Of a DNA stretch of 34,993 nucleotides, positions 1 to 8,137 are shown piece by piece (the first letter of the stretch is position 1; each line of letters begins with the position of its first letter). Source of the stretch: Anderseniella sp. (GTDB taxonomy: Bacteria > Pseudomonadota > Alphaproteobacteria > Rhizobiales > Aestuariivirgaceae). The stretch is taken from assembly GCA_030626025.1 (NCBI GenBank), contig DAOUPT010000034.1:1-34993 (forward strand), written 5' to 3'. The notes beneath the pieces are model-generated. The model was not told the origin of the DNA, did no database searches, and worked only from the letters and a program-made list of their open reading frames with translations. A program made the translations under genes and the position numbers.

Positions 1-300
1 ACGAAAAAAACCATCGCGATGGCCAGCTAGCCCCAGGTTGCCACCTTCACCAATCCTGGCTGTTCCACGAATTCGGCCAACGCCACGATTCAGTTCCAGT
101 TCCCCGTCCCCGGGAAATATTGGTACACGAAGCTCAATTGCCGGAATGGACAGGACACCTGCCGCGCTTTCGATCGCGGTGCCAGACGACTCATTGTAGG
201 CGGAAATTCTGGCCTCTCCCCAGAGCGACTGATTTGGACTATCGATACCTGGTTTAGGTCGATTCGGAGCTTTGTTTTTGTTGGCCGCTGGATGGATTAG
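1..300 (-). pseudogene. Class D-like sortase, N-terminal part, no usable start codon, runs off the left edge
   Basis: The minus-strand frame ending at base 1 is open from a stop at 301-303 and reads like the first half of a sortase. It has the stretch SLWGEARISAYNES, then LSIPAIELRVPIFPG, LNRGVGRIRGTA and GGNLGLAGHRDGFFR. The His codon at 19-21 is the expected catalytic histidine; the catalytic Cys and Arg would lie outside the window. Sortases are membrane-anchored transpeptidases, and class D-like forms occur in some Gram-negative bacteria. Between the upstream stop and the sortase region I find no ATG, GTG or TTG codon. Neither this frame nor the other two minus frames upstream encodes a membrane anchor. 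The gene is therefore either broken at its 5' end or frameshifted near 270-300 (an A-rich run on the minus strand). No LPXTG-type substrate was seen in the window. Family call fairly sure, pseudogene status inferred. Confidence 0.6.
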
Positions 301-469
301 TTATGGCTTGTGCAGATGCGTTCACGTTTTCTATTACCTGTATAATGCCGCCAAATTCATTCCCCAATAGGCGTGAACTGGCAATTTAACCAATTCAGAA
401 GTATATTTTAGGCGCTGGAGGTAAAGGGAGAGTTAAATTTTTTTTCGGCAGGATAAAAAACTGTATAAA
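301..469. other. Intergenic, no gene seen
   Basis: This stretch between the sortase fragment and the PAS_5 gene is AT-rich, with T runs at 438-445 and 474-480. I see no convincing gene, hairpin terminator or RNA. A single TTAACCA half-site at 386-392 is too weak to call a CtrA site. Confidence 0.4.
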
Positions 470-1117
470 TTAATTTTTTTTGCCACCCTCGATTACTTTT
501 AGGAACGGCAGGGGTTTGTTTCTGGTTGAAAACGCCGGGTTTTGATTTGCTTCTAACCCCTTGCCAGGTATTGAATCTGTCCAGATTTTACGCATGGAAG
601 ATAATTCAAATCCAACCAGACTTTGTGTGCCCAGCCAGTCAGGTGTGCGGAAAGGAACCACTGCGCCTAAAATCTGTATTGCGCCGGAATGACTGTCCTG
701 AATGGGAAAGGCAATGAATTCAATGCCGACTTCCGAACCCCGATTGTTTACGGCTCTAAAGCGCGCAACACATGGTTGCAATCCGGCAACAACCATATCA
801 AATCCTGAGGCCATTGTTTGCTTTTCAAACTCTGGCCAGCCTTCCAGAACGTTGGCCCCAGTGAGTTCTTTGCCCCAAATCTGGCAAATTCTGGTTCCGG
901 CCAACCGCCATTTGTAGGCCGGTTTGTCAAGGTCGCGTTCAAGTATGCACAGGTTTGGCAGAATTTTGGCGATTTTCTTCAGGTCCAGGTCCTGTTTTTT
1001 TGCGGCGGCCATCTCGCCGCGGGCAGATTCCCAGAAACGAAACAGAATCCGGCTTGAGGGATGCATGATGTCGTCAGGGACCGTGATTTTTGGCAGGTCG
1101 TTGTAAATGAATTCCAT
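470..1117 (-). CDS. PAS domain protein, PAS_5 family
   Basis: A 215-residue soluble protein of the alphaproteobacterial PAS_5 type. The PAS core runs from about residue 60 to 165: YKWRLAGTRICQIWGKEL at the start, ARFRAVNNRGSEVGIEFIAF in the middle, and the closing signature VVPFRTPDWLG. Proteins of this family are mostly stand-alone and their ligands are unknown, so a sensing role is only an inference from the fold. There is no signal peptide, membrane segment or output domain. It is transcribed divergently from the rhomboid gene, with only 22 bases between the start codons, so the two promoters must overlap. The N-terminal 40 residues hold the conserved region around PSSRILFRFWESARG common in this family. 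Confidence 0.8.
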   Translation of the reverse strand: MEFIYNDLPKITVPDDIMHPSSRILFRFWESARGEMAAAKKQDLDLKKIAKILPNLCILERDLDKPAYKWRLAGTRICQIWGKELTGANVLEGWPEFEKQTMASGFDMVVAGLQPCVARFRAVNNRGSEVGIEFIAFPIQDSHSGAIQILGAVVPFRTPDWLGTQSLVGFELSSMRKIWTDSIPGKGLEANQNPAFSTRNKPLPFLKVIEGGKKN

Positions 1118-1139
1118 GTTCTTGTACTTTTTTGTCTAA

Positions 1140-1955
1140 GTGTGCCATTGCTGTACGTTCAACAACAAGAACTGCATGCTTCGTGCCAAAGAAGACAAAA
1201 GGCTCACTGTGACTGAAAATTTATCTGATCGCGGCTTGTCAGGCCCGGAAAAGCCGCAACCGGTTTTTAACGTTCCAAAGGTGATTATTGCACTGCTTGG
1301 CAGTTTTATTGTGGTGCATCTTGTCAGGCAATTTTCCAGTGCTGACGTGAATGAATGGATTTTGCTGCACTTTTCCTTTTCGCCAGCACGGTTTGTTTTA
1401 CCGCCAGAACTGCAGGGAATGACGTTTCCAGGCGGGGCCGGAGCGACCATCTGGTCGTTTGTTACTCACATGTTTTTACATGGCGACTGGGCGCATTTGC
1501 TGATTAACAGTTTATGGATGCTGGCATTTGGCAGTGTTTTGGCACGGCGTTTTGGTACGGTCAGGTTTTTATTGTTTTCTCTGGTAACTGCGGCATTTGG
1601 CGCGGTGGGGAATTTGCTGGCTTATTGGGGACAATTCGCCCTGATGATTGGCGCTTCGGGTGCCATCTCGGGACAAATGGCCGGGACGGTACGGTTGATG
1701 TTTTCGGTTCCCGGCGGACTGGCGAACCTGCAAAATGGTGATTTTCGACGAATCCGGGTGCTTTCACTATGGCAATTGCTGCACGCCAGAGGAGCGTTGC
1801 TGTTTATTTTTATATGGGTAATGATTAACTTTGTCGTCGGGCTAAGCGGTTTTGGCACAGGTGCAAATATCGGACGTATCGCCTGGGAGGCCCATTTGGG
1901 CGGGTTTTTGAGTGGTCTGGTGTTGTTCAATCTGTTTGACCGCAAGGTGCTGTGA
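1140..1955 (+). CDS. Rhomboid family intramembrane serine protease
   Basis: A multi-pass membrane protein of 271 residues at most. The catalytic pair is visible: Ser173 in MIGASGAISG and His252 in WEAHLGGFLSG, with the supporting HxxxN motif at H119-N123 (AHLLINSLW). About six hydrophobic segments cover residues 47-65, 105-135, 141-160, 165-188, 217-236 and 252-265. Rhomboids cut transmembrane helices of substrate proteins inside the membrane; the substrate cannot be told from sequence. The start is uncertain: ATG 1140, ATG 1176 and GTG 1209 are all in frame. The GTG has the best ribosome binding site (AAAAGG at 1197-1202), and the first 23 residues are Cys-rich and look non-conserved. It converges with hisI, 9 bases away. 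Confidence 0.87.
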   Translation: MCHCCTFNNKNCMLRAKEDKRLTVTENLSDRGLSGPEKPQPVFNVPKVIIALLGSFIVVHLVRQFSSADVNEWILLHFSFSPARFVLPPELQGMTFPGGAGATIWSFVTHMFLHGDWAHLLINSLWMLAFGSVLARRFGTVRFLLFSLVTAAFGAVGNLLAYWGQFALMIGASGAISGQMAGTVRLMFSVPGGLANLQNGDFRRIRVLSLWQLLHARGALLFIFIWVMINFVVGLSGFGTGANIGRIAWEAHLGGFLSGLVLFNLFDRKVL

Positions 1956-1964
1956 AGTTACCGG

Positions 1965-2423
1965 TTACTTCTTGTAGACTTCTTTGGGATCAAAAAGGCG
2001 AGCACCACCAATATCCTTTAACGGGACAGGTGCTGCGTTGTTTAGCGAAGCGGTTTCAACCTGACGATAAAAACAGGCCCGTTTGCCGGTGTGGCAGGTG
2101 GCACCACGGCCCTGAACGTTGACCCTGATCAGGATGACATCCTGGTCGCAGTCGGTTCTAATTTCGACAATCTCCTGGGTTTCGCCTGATGTTTCGCCTT
2201 TAAGCCACAATTTGTTGCGCGAGCGGGACCAGTAATGGGCGGTGCCGGTGGTGATGGTTTTTTCCAGCGCTTGGATGTTCATAAAGGCAAACATGATGAC
2301 TTCGCCGCTGGTGGCGTCTTGAACGATAGCGGGAATCAGGCCGCTATCGTCAAATTTAGGGGTAAAAACCTCAGATGTTTCGACATCATGGGAAACGCCA
2401 CGTTTGCCGAAAAGTGCACTCAC
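1965..2423 (-). CDS. hisI: Phosphoribosyl-AMP cyclohydrolase
   Basis: A 152-residue cytoplasmic enzyme that opens the adenine ring of phosphoribosyl-AMP in the third step of histidine synthesis. Metal-binding features are present: DCDQD at residues 91-95, Cys110 in GATCHTG and Cys117 in RACFYR, plus the substrate region [18 protein letters not shown]. There is no fused HisE domain. The start is a GTG whose last bases overlap the folE stop (GTGA), so translation is probably coupled to folE. The pair folE-hisI away from other his genes is a common arrangement in Rhizobiales. I cannot tell whether this is the only HisI of the cell or a specialised copy. Confidence 0.95.
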   Translation of the reverse strand: MSALFGKRGVSHDVETSEVFTPKFDDSGLIPAIVQDATSGEVIMFAFMNIQALEKTITTGTAHYWSRSRNKLWLKGETSGETQEIVEIRTDCDQDVILIRVNVQGRGATCHTGKRACFYRQVETASLNNAAPVPLKDIGGARLFDPKEVYKK

Positions 2424-3085
2424 AGGGAATAGTTACCAACCGGAGTGCGGATAAGTTCAAGGAAACGGGCCTGCAGGGCAGGGGTGTCTTTGAACTCGCC
2501 GGTAAATTGCATGGTGATTGTTGCCACATTGCGTTTTTTAACACCGCGCAGTGACATACATTGATGGACTGCTTCAATGAAGACCGCAGCACCGCGTGGT
2601 TGCAGTTTTTGTTCAATTGCTTCTGCAATCTGGGCAGTCATGGTTTCCTGAGTTTGCAGCCGTTTGGCAAAAATGTCTACAACGCGGGCGAGTTTTGAAA
2701 TGCCGACAACTGTGTCGGTTGGCAAATAGGCGACATGGGCTTTGCCGATGAAAGGCACCATGTGGTGTTCGCAGTGAGAATCAAACTCGATGTCGCGCAG
2801 CAAAACGATGTCATCATAGCCGCCAACCTCATCAAAAGTCGTTGATAGAGCATCGAGCGGGCAGGATTCATAGCCATTGAAAAACTCACGATAGGCTTTT
2901 GTGACCCGTTTGGGCGTATCCAGCAGGCCTTCGCGGTCGGGATCATCACCGGCCCAGCGAATGAGCGTGCGTACGGCTTCTTTGGCTTCATCCTGGCTTG
3001 GTCGGGTAATGTCGGGACCTTTGCCCAACTGAAGTTTGGCAGTTCTACCCTTGTTCACAATAGCATCCATGATATCAATCTTCAT
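2420..3085 (-). CDS. folE: GTP cyclohydrolase I (type IA)
   Basis: A 221-residue enzyme converting GTP to dihydroneopterin triphosphate, the first step of folate (and queuosine) synthesis. The zinc ligands Cys105 and His108 ([11 protein letters not shown]) and Cys176 (VHQCMSLRG) are in place, as are the GTP-binding motifs GISKLARVV and [13 protein letters not shown]. These mark the zinc-dependent FolE type rather than FolE2. Length is normal for the family. The start at 3085 lacks a strong ribosome binding site; an internal ATG at 3070 is an alternative. It is the first gene of a two-gene unit with hisI, overlapping by four bases. Confidence 0.96.
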   Translation of the reverse strand: MKIDIMDAIVNKGRTAKLQLGKGPDITRPSQDEAKEAVRTLIRWAGDDPDREGLLDTPKRVTKAYREFFNGYESCPLDALSTTFDEVGGYDDIVLLRDIEFDSHCEHHMVPFIGKAHVAYLPTDTVVGISKLARVVDIFAKRLQTQETMTAQIAEAIEQKLQPRGAAVFIEAVHQCMSLRGVKKRNVATITMQFTGEFKDTPALQARFLELIRTPVGNYSL

Positions 3086-3288
3086 CTGTTTCGGGGTTAG
3101 AGTTCCGAAAGTTTGCCTGTCAGGAAAATTCCCTGTAAATTTGCCCCGTCAGATAGCACGTTACGTGCATCGGGAAAAGTAACAAGGTGAAAATTCCGTC
3201 CCTCACTTTACATTAGTTAGGGCGAATGTGTAAATTATCAAGTATGATTTTGTGATTGTGGCGAATTGGCGCTGTAGCGGATTTTGAA

Positions 3289-3738
3289 ATGTTGAATGAG
3301 ATTTATAATGCCAGAATACTCGAGCTGGCCGGAAATATTCCACTTTGCCAGCGTTTGAGTGATGCTGACGGGACTAACGTGCAGCATTCTAAACTGTGCG
3401 GCAGTAAAGTGACGGTCGATCTTAAATTTTGCGATGGTGTGGTGGTTGAATATGGCCAGGAGGTGAAAGCCTGCGCCCTTGGGCAGGCTGCATCCTCGAT
3501 TATGGCTCGTAATGTGGTGGGCTCACCTGCCAACGAGCTGTGTGAGGTTCGTGATCAGGTTTATGCGATGTTAAAGGACGGTGGTGCGCCACCAACAGGT
3601 AAATGGTCTGATATTGCCGCGTTACAGCCGGTCAAGGACTTTAAGGCCCGTCATGCATCGACCATGCTGGTGTTTGATGCGGTTTGTGAAGTTGTGAAAG
3701 AAAACGAAGTCAGTACGGCTGAAAAAGAGGTGATATGA
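3289..3738 (+). CDS. Iron-sulfur cluster assembly scaffold-like protein (NifU/IscU N-terminal fold)
   Basis: From ATG 3289 the protein has 149 residues and starts MLNEIYNARILELAGNIP, typical of the U-type scaffold fold. Two of the three classical cluster-ligand cysteines can be placed: Cys37 in HSKLCGSKVTV and Cys62 in VKACALGQAASS. At the third position the helix reads KARHASTMLVFDAV, with no Cys. This pattern occurs in a Rhizobiales-type subgroup, so true scaffold function is uncertain. The frame is open further upstream to a TTG at 3256, but homology begins at 3289. The stop overlaps the cupin start by four bases (ATGA), which ties the two genes together. Confidence 0.8.
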   Translation: MLNEIYNARILELAGNIPLCQRLSDADGTNVQHSKLCGSKVTVDLKFCDGVVVEYGQEVKACALGQAASSIMARNVVGSPANELCEVRDQVYAMLKDGGAPPTGKWSDIAALQPVKDFKARHASTMLVFDAVCEVVKENEVSTAEKEVI

Positions 3739-4211
3739 AACATTCAAAACGGGATCCGGTGGTTGATGCAGCGCAGGTCAAGGCACGGGTTGGGACTGCA
3801 TATCCAGCCGGGTTTTCGGATAATTGCCGGTTGCGCGAGAAAAAAGTATTGGGCGATTTGTTCGGTTTGAGCCAGTTCGGGGTTAATCTTACCACTTTGC
3901 CACCGGGGCAGTGGTCGGCTTTGCGTCACTGGCATGAGCAGGAAGATGAATTTGTTTATGTTGTTAGTGGAGAGCTGGTGTTAATTGATGATGACGGCGA
4001 ACACCGACTAAGTGCTGGCATGTGTGCCGGATTTCCGGCCGGTGTGAAAAATGGCCATCATATTGTCAATAAATCGGATCAACCGGGCAGTTTTATCGAA
4101 GTCGGGACGCGGGCAGAAACCGAACATGGTGAATATCCCGATGAGGATCTGATTGCCGACAAGGGCAAGAACGGATTTCAGTTTTCCAATCGCAAAGGTG
4201 AACCGTATTAG
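3735..4211 (+). CDS. Cupin domain protein
   Basis: A 158-residue small cupin. The first metal-site motif is HWHEQEDEFVYVVSGE (H65, H67 and an acidic residue at 71-72), and the second region is FPAGVKNGHHIVN (His108/109). These suggest a metal-binding beta barrel. Substrate unknown; many such stand-alone cupins are isomerases, dioxygenases or sensors and nothing here decides between them. The C-terminal tail (residues 130-158) contains GEYPDEDLIAD, common in this subfamily. It overlaps the scaffold-like gene by four bases and yidD begins 2 bases after its stop, so the three are probably one transcript. Confidence 0.8.
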   Translation: MKHSKRDPVVDAAQVKARVGTAYPAGFSDNCRLREKKVLGDLFGLSQFGVNLTTLPPGQWSALRHWHEQEDEFVYVVSGELVLIDDDGEHRLSAGMCAGFPAGVKNGHHIVNKSDQPGSFIEVGTRAETEHGEYPDEDLIADKGKNGFQFSNRKGEPY

Positions 4212-4213
4212 AC

Positions 4214-4516
4214 ATGTGTGCGGATCATAAGAACGAGCACAATCGGGGACTGGCCGCAGGTATTCTGGTTAAACTGGTTCGCGGATATCAGCTGACGTTT
4301 TCTGCAATATTTGGCCGGACCTGTCGACATTTGCCCAGTTGTTCGAGCTATACTACAGAGGCGATATTACGGTTTGGGGCATGGCGCGGGTTTTGGCTCG
4401 GTTTGGCCCGGATTATTCGATGTAATCCGTGGGGAAGCGAGGGATATGACCCGGTGCCCGACAAGTTGCCCGACCATGGCTGGCGATTTTGGCGCTATGG
4501 GGTGTGGAGGCTTTAA
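4214..4516 (+). CDS. yidD: Membrane protein insertion efficiency factor YidD
   Basis: A 100-residue protein with the YidD signature: an amphipathic N-terminal helix with VKLVRGYQLTFSAIFGRTCR, then HLPSCSSYTTEAILRFGAWRG, and the closing CNPWG followed by YDPVPD. YidD helps YidC place proteins in the inner membrane. In many bacteria it sits with rnpA and yidC, but in Rhizobiales it is often near folE and thrS, as here. It follows the cupin gene by two bases and is the last gene before a strong terminator. Confidence 0.93.
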   Translation: MCADHKNEHNRGLAAGILVKLVRGYQLTFSAIFGRTCRHLPSCSSYTTEAILRFGAWRGFWLGLARIIRCNPWGSEGYDPVPDKLPDHGWRFWRYGVWRL

Positions 4517-4520
4517 CTTA

Positions 4521-4555
4521 AAAAACCCCGATGGATATTAAGCATCGGGGTTTTT
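4521..4555. terminator. Bidirectional rho-independent terminator
   Basis: A perfect 13-base inverted repeat, AAAAACCCCGATG at 4521-4533 and CATCGGGGTTTTT at 4543-4555, encloses a 9-base loop. The stem is flanked by A and T runs, so it can end transcription both of yidD (plus) and of the outer membrane protein gene that ends at 4578 (minus). Confidence 0.93.
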
Positions 4556-4577
4556 GTGGTTTGTCGCTATGTGTTGT

Positions 4578-5249
4578 CTAGAACTTGTAAGCGAGACCTG
4601 CACGGGCGATGTGAACATCATCAATACCAGTGCGAACTGTGCCAACGGTGTAAACGTAATCTTTCTTGCCGAAACTGGCATAGAGATATTCAGTCCGTGC
4701 CGTCAGGTTTTCGGTGAAGGCGTGTTCAATACCAAGGCCAACAGTATAACCAACATGGGTTTTGGTTAGAGTTTCATCGGCTGGCATAATGTGGAATTTT
4801 GATCTCATGAAAGCAACACCGGCTGTACCATAGAACAGGGTGTTGTCATGAGCCCAACCAGCGCGGGCGCGAATGGTGGCCAGATATGAAAACTCCTGGT
4901 CAACGCCATCGGCTGAGTTTCTGTTGTGAATACCGGTGAACATGTAATCGCCTTCAACACCGACAACAAAATCATCAATCTGATAATTGTAACCGATCAT
5001 GCCGCCGCCAACGATACCGGAACCTGAAATTTCAGGATCGGCTGCACCGATGGGAATGTAGGTATTGTCAACTGAACCAGCAGCAATGACGCCGCCGATA
5101 TAAACACCACCCCAGTCATAGTTGGACTCGCGAATTTCAATTGGTGGCGGGGGGGGAGGAAGATCTGCAGCAAGGGCTGATTGGGCACCGGCAAGAAGAG
5201 CGGCGGAACCCAGGAGGGATATGGTTAGGGGGCGTATTGTGCGATACAT
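4578..5249 (-). CDS. Outer membrane beta-barrel protein, Omp31/porin-like family
   Basis: A 223-residue protein with a clear signal peptide (SLLGSAALLAGAQSALA, cut probably after residue 27), followed by a proline run DLPPPPPP and an eight-strand-type barrel. Features are DWGGVYIGG near the start, GGGMIGYNYQIDDFVVGVEGD, IRARAGWAHDNTLFYGTAGVAF and ARTEYLYASFGKKDY. It ends in AGLAYKF, a C-terminal Phe suitable for BamA recognition. This matches the small immunogenic outer membrane proteins of Rhizobiales. It is convergent with yidD across the terminator. Confidence 0.88.
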   Translation of the reverse strand: MYRTIRPLTISLLGSAALLAGAQSALAADLPPPPPPIEIRESNYDWGGVYIGGVIAAGSVDNTYIPIGAADPEISGSGIVGGGMIGYNYQIDDFVVGVEGDYMFTGIHNRNSADGVDQEFSYLATIRARAGWAHDNTLFYGTAGVAFMRSKFHIMPADETLTKTHVGYTVGLGIEHAFTENLTARTEYLYASFGKKDYVYTVGTVRTGIDDVHIARAGLAYKF

Positions 5250-5367
5250 TTTTGTGTTCCTGATTAACTCATTGACTAAACTGATACGCCTATCAATAAA
5301 TTATTAGGGTTAATGATTAGTTATGGCCGAGCAGAAACATGCCAAAAAGATCAATAAATGGCGAAAA

Positions 5368-5994
5368 TCAGTCGTTCAGGTGAATTGCTACACTGGCCCG
5401 AAACATGTGGATGCTCTTTAGGCGGGCTGTGAGTGTACTGGAATGGCCGTTGGAAAAGAAGTGTCCGTAAGTGTATTCCAGACGACCGGTAATGGCATTG
5501 GCAAGCACATGTTCAAAGCCGGTGCCGACAACCAGTCCGAACTGGGTTTTGCTGGTACGCAGGGGGCTTTTTGCGGCAGATTTTTTCAATCCACCCAGTG
5601 CCAGGCCACCGGTTACATAGGGCAGGGAGTAGCCAAGTGGTTTGCCAAGTCGCGCCCGGAATGTGGAAATGAAGGACAAGTCATCATCGAATAAGGAGCC
5701 GTTGGCAACATCTGCTTCCAGGCCGTACATGAAGTCTTTGTGTAGAAAATTGTACCCGGCGATCAAACCGATTGCCTTGCCCTTGGCTTTAAGCTTTCGG
5801 ATGCCGGGTGCTTTTGCCGGGTCATAGGTGTTTTGGAGTTTGTACAGCGAAAATGCCGGACCAAAATATCCGCCCCGCCAATAATGGTGCGGCAAGGGTT
5901 TTTTGTTGTCGGCAGAATTGGCCGACGAACAAATTCCCGGAACGGCTGTCAAAAACGCGACAGCAAAAATGCTATGCTGAGGCAGCATTTTCAT
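5368..5994 (-). CDS. Outer membrane beta-barrel protein, second Omp31-like
   Basis: I place the start at ATG 5994 because GGAG lies six bases upstream and the protein then begins with a signal peptide (MKMLPQHSIFAVAFLTAVPG, cut near SSANSA). An open frame extends to 6123 but adds non-signal sequence. The mature 180-odd residues show alternating strands: YWRGGYFGPAFSLYKLQ, IGLIAGYNFLHKDFMYGLEAD, STFRARLG, SLPYVTGGLALGG, VGTGFEHVLANAITGRLEYTYGHF. This is the same family plan as the neighbouring barrel but strongly diverged. It ends HLND rather than in an aromatic residue, which is unusual for an outer membrane protein. It is in the same direction as the neighbouring barrel gene and 118 bases upstream of it. 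Confidence 0.75.
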   Translation of the reverse strand: MKMLPQHSIFAVAFLTAVPGICSSANSADNKKPLPHHYWRGGYFGPAFSLYKLQNTYDPAKAPGIRKLKAKGKAIGLIAGYNFLHKDFMYGLEADVANGSLFDDDLSFISTFRARLGKPLGYSLPYVTGGLALGGLKKSAAKSPLRTSKTQFGLVVGTGFEHVLANAITGRLEYTYGHFFSNGHSSTLTARLKSIHMFRASVAIHLND

Positions 5995-6193
5995 CGGATA
6001 CTCCATTACGCAACTAACCTGAACAATTTGAACTAAATTGTTCCGACTATGAGTATGCCAGCAGAATGTTAAAGAACAGTGTGTGATCAGTTGCGACTTG
6101 ACGGACTCGGGCAAATTGGGCAAAAGCGGTTGATAATTTGAGACAACGCTTACCTGCCTGGTTTGCAGCGATTGAGCAAAAGGAGTTTTTGAG

Positions 6194-8113
6194 ATGATTT
6201 CCCTGACATTTCCCGATGGTGCAACACGCGAGTTCGAAGATGGAACCAGCGGTTATGATATTGCTTCGGGTATTTCCAAATCACTGGCCAAAAAGGCTGT
6301 GGCGATCAAGCTTGACGGGGTGCTGCGCGATTTAAGCGAGCCGCTGGCTGAAAGTGGTTCTTTTCAACTTGTCATGCGTGATGACCCCGATGCGCTTGAA
6401 CTGATCCGCCATGATTGTGCCCATGTGATGGCCGAGGCGGTGCAGGAGTTGTTTCCAGGCACGCAAGTGACCATCGGTCCAACAATTGAGAACGGGTTTT
6501 ATTACGACTTTTATCGCGATGAACCATTTTCGCTGGAAGATTTTCCCAAAATCGAAAAGAAAATGGCCCATATCATTGAGCGCAATGCTGTTTTCACCAA
6601 GCAGGTTATGCCGCGCAATGAAGCCAAAAAGCTGTTTGCTGACATGGGTGAAAACTTCAAGGTTGAGCTGATTGATGCCATTCCTGAAGAGGATGACGTC
6701 AATATCTATAATCAGGGCAACTGGTTTGATTTGTGCCGCGGGCCGCATTTGCCCTCGACCGGTAAAATCGGCAAGGCATTCAAACTGATGAAAGTTGCCG
6801 GGGCCTATTGGCGCGGGGATTCTGACCGTGAGGTTTTGACCCGGATTTATGGCTCTGCATGGACTGACCAGAAACAGCTTGATGAATATCTTGTCAGGCT
6901 TGAGGAAGCTGAAAAACGTGATCACCGGCGTCTTGGCCGTGAAATGGACTTGTTTCATTTTCAGGAAGAAGCGCCGGGTTCAGTGTTTTGGCACCCCAAA
7001 GGCTGGCGGCTTTTTACCACGCTGATTGATTATATGCGGCGGGTGCAGGACAAAGCCGGGTATGTGGAAGTGAACTCGCCTGACATGATGGATCGTGCTC
7101 TTTGGGAGCAATCGGGCCACTGGGAGAAATTCCGCGAGAACATGTTTACCACCCAGACTGAAGACGACCGGGTATTTGCCTTCAAACCGATGAATTGTCC
7201 CGGCCATGTGCAAATCTTCAAGCATGGCTTGAAATCTTACCGAGATCTACCTGTTAAAATGGCAGAATTTGGCAAAGTACATCGCTATGAGCCATCGGGT
7301 GCGCTGCACGGTTTGATGCGGGTGCGCTCGTTTACTCAAGATGATGCCCATATCTTTTGTGCCGAGGACCAGATTACGACTGAATGTGTAAGTGTGCACA
7401 AGCTGATGCTGCAAATCTACAAGGATTTCGGTTTTGAGGATTTGCGGATCAAGTTTTCTGACCGACCTGAAAAGCGGGTCGGGTCGGATGAAGTCTGGGA
7501 CGCATCGGAAAAAGCCTTGCAACATGCGGTTGACGAGGCTGGTGGCGAATATGAACTCAATCCGGGTGAGGGAGCGTTTTATGGTCCCAAGCTGGAATAT
7601 GTCTTGCGTGATGCCATCGGGCGTGACTGGCAATGTGGCACGGTGCAGGTGGACCTTAATCTGCCAGGTCGCTTTGATGCGTTCTATATTGGCTCTGACA
7701 GTGACAAACATACACCGGTGATGATCCACCGGGCGATGTTTGGTTCGCTTGAGCGGTTTGTCGGTATTTTGATTGAACACCATGCCGGGCATTTCCCGTT
7801 GTGGCTGGCGCCGGTTCAGGTGGTGGTCTGTACGATCAAGTCAGAAGCTGATGAATATGCCAACAAAGTGGCAGACCGGTTGCGGGCCAAAGGCATGCAT
7901 GTTGATGTGGATACCCGAAACGAGAAGATCAATTACAAGGTGCGTGAGCATTCGGTGGCCAAAATTCCGGTCATTTTGGTTATTGGTATGCGTGAAGTCG
8001 AAGAAGAAACGGTAAATATGCGCCGCCTTGGCTCGCGTGATCAAAAATCAATGACGCTGGATGAGGCGGTTACCGCGCTGGTTGAAGAAGCAACCCCGCC
8101 TGATTTGCGTTAA
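6194..8113 (+). CDS. thrS: Threonyl-tRNA synthetase
   Basis: A full-length 639-residue class II aminoacyl-tRNA synthetase. Domains in order: TGS (about 1-62), the editing domain with the HxxxH motif HDCAH at 73-77, the catalytic core (about 240-535) with the zinc ligand Cys335 in MNCPGHV, motif 2 [17 protein letters not shown] and motif 3 [15 protein letters not shown], and the C-terminal anticodon-binding domain starting near [11 protein letters not shown]. It charges tRNA-Thr and edits mischarged serine. A clean ribosome binding site AAAGGAG lies 8 bases before the ATG. No leader hairpin or T-box was seen in the 70 bases upstream from the preceding reading frame. It converges with the MalY-like gene. 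Confidence 0.98.
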   Translation: MISLTFPDGATREFEDGTSGYDIASGISKSLAKKAVAIKLDGVLRDLSEPLAESGSFQLVMRDDPDALELIRHDCAHVMAEAVQELFPGTQVTIGPTIENGFYYDFYRDEPFSLEDFPKIEKKMAHIIERNAVFTKQVMPRNEAKKLFADMGENFKVELIDAIPEEDDVNIYNQGNWFDLCRGPHLPSTGKIGKAFKLMKVAGAYWRGDSDREVLTRIYGSAWTDQKQLDEYLVRLEEAEKRDHRRLGREMDLFHFQEEAPGSVFWHPKGWRLFTTLIDYMRRVQDKAGYVEVNSPDMMDRALWEQSGHWEKFRENMFTTQTEDDRVFAFKPMNCPGHVQIFKHGLKSYRDLPVKMAEFGKVHRYEPSGALHGLMRVRSFTQDDAHIFCAEDQITTECVSVHKLMLQIYKDFGFEDLRIKFSDRPEKRVGSDEVWDASEKALQHAVDEAGGEYELNPGEGAFYGPKLEYVLRDAIGRDWQCGTVQVDLNLPGRFDAFYIGSDSDKHTPVMIHRAMFGSLERFVGILIEHHAGHFPLWLAPVQVVVCTIKSEADEYANKVADRLRAKGMHVDVDTRNEKINYKVREHSVAKIPVILVIGMREVEEETVNMRRLGSRDQKSMTLDEAVTALVEEATPPDLR

Positions 8114-8137
8114 GCTATCCGTATTGGTCTATTGTAG

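Noticed and set aside
386-392. CtrA site upstream of the sortase fragment
   Set aside because: Only one half-site is present and no second half at a 7-base gap.
5312-5326. CtrA box before the first outer membrane protein gene
   Set aside because: TTAATGATTAGTTAT has only three matching bases in the second half-site.
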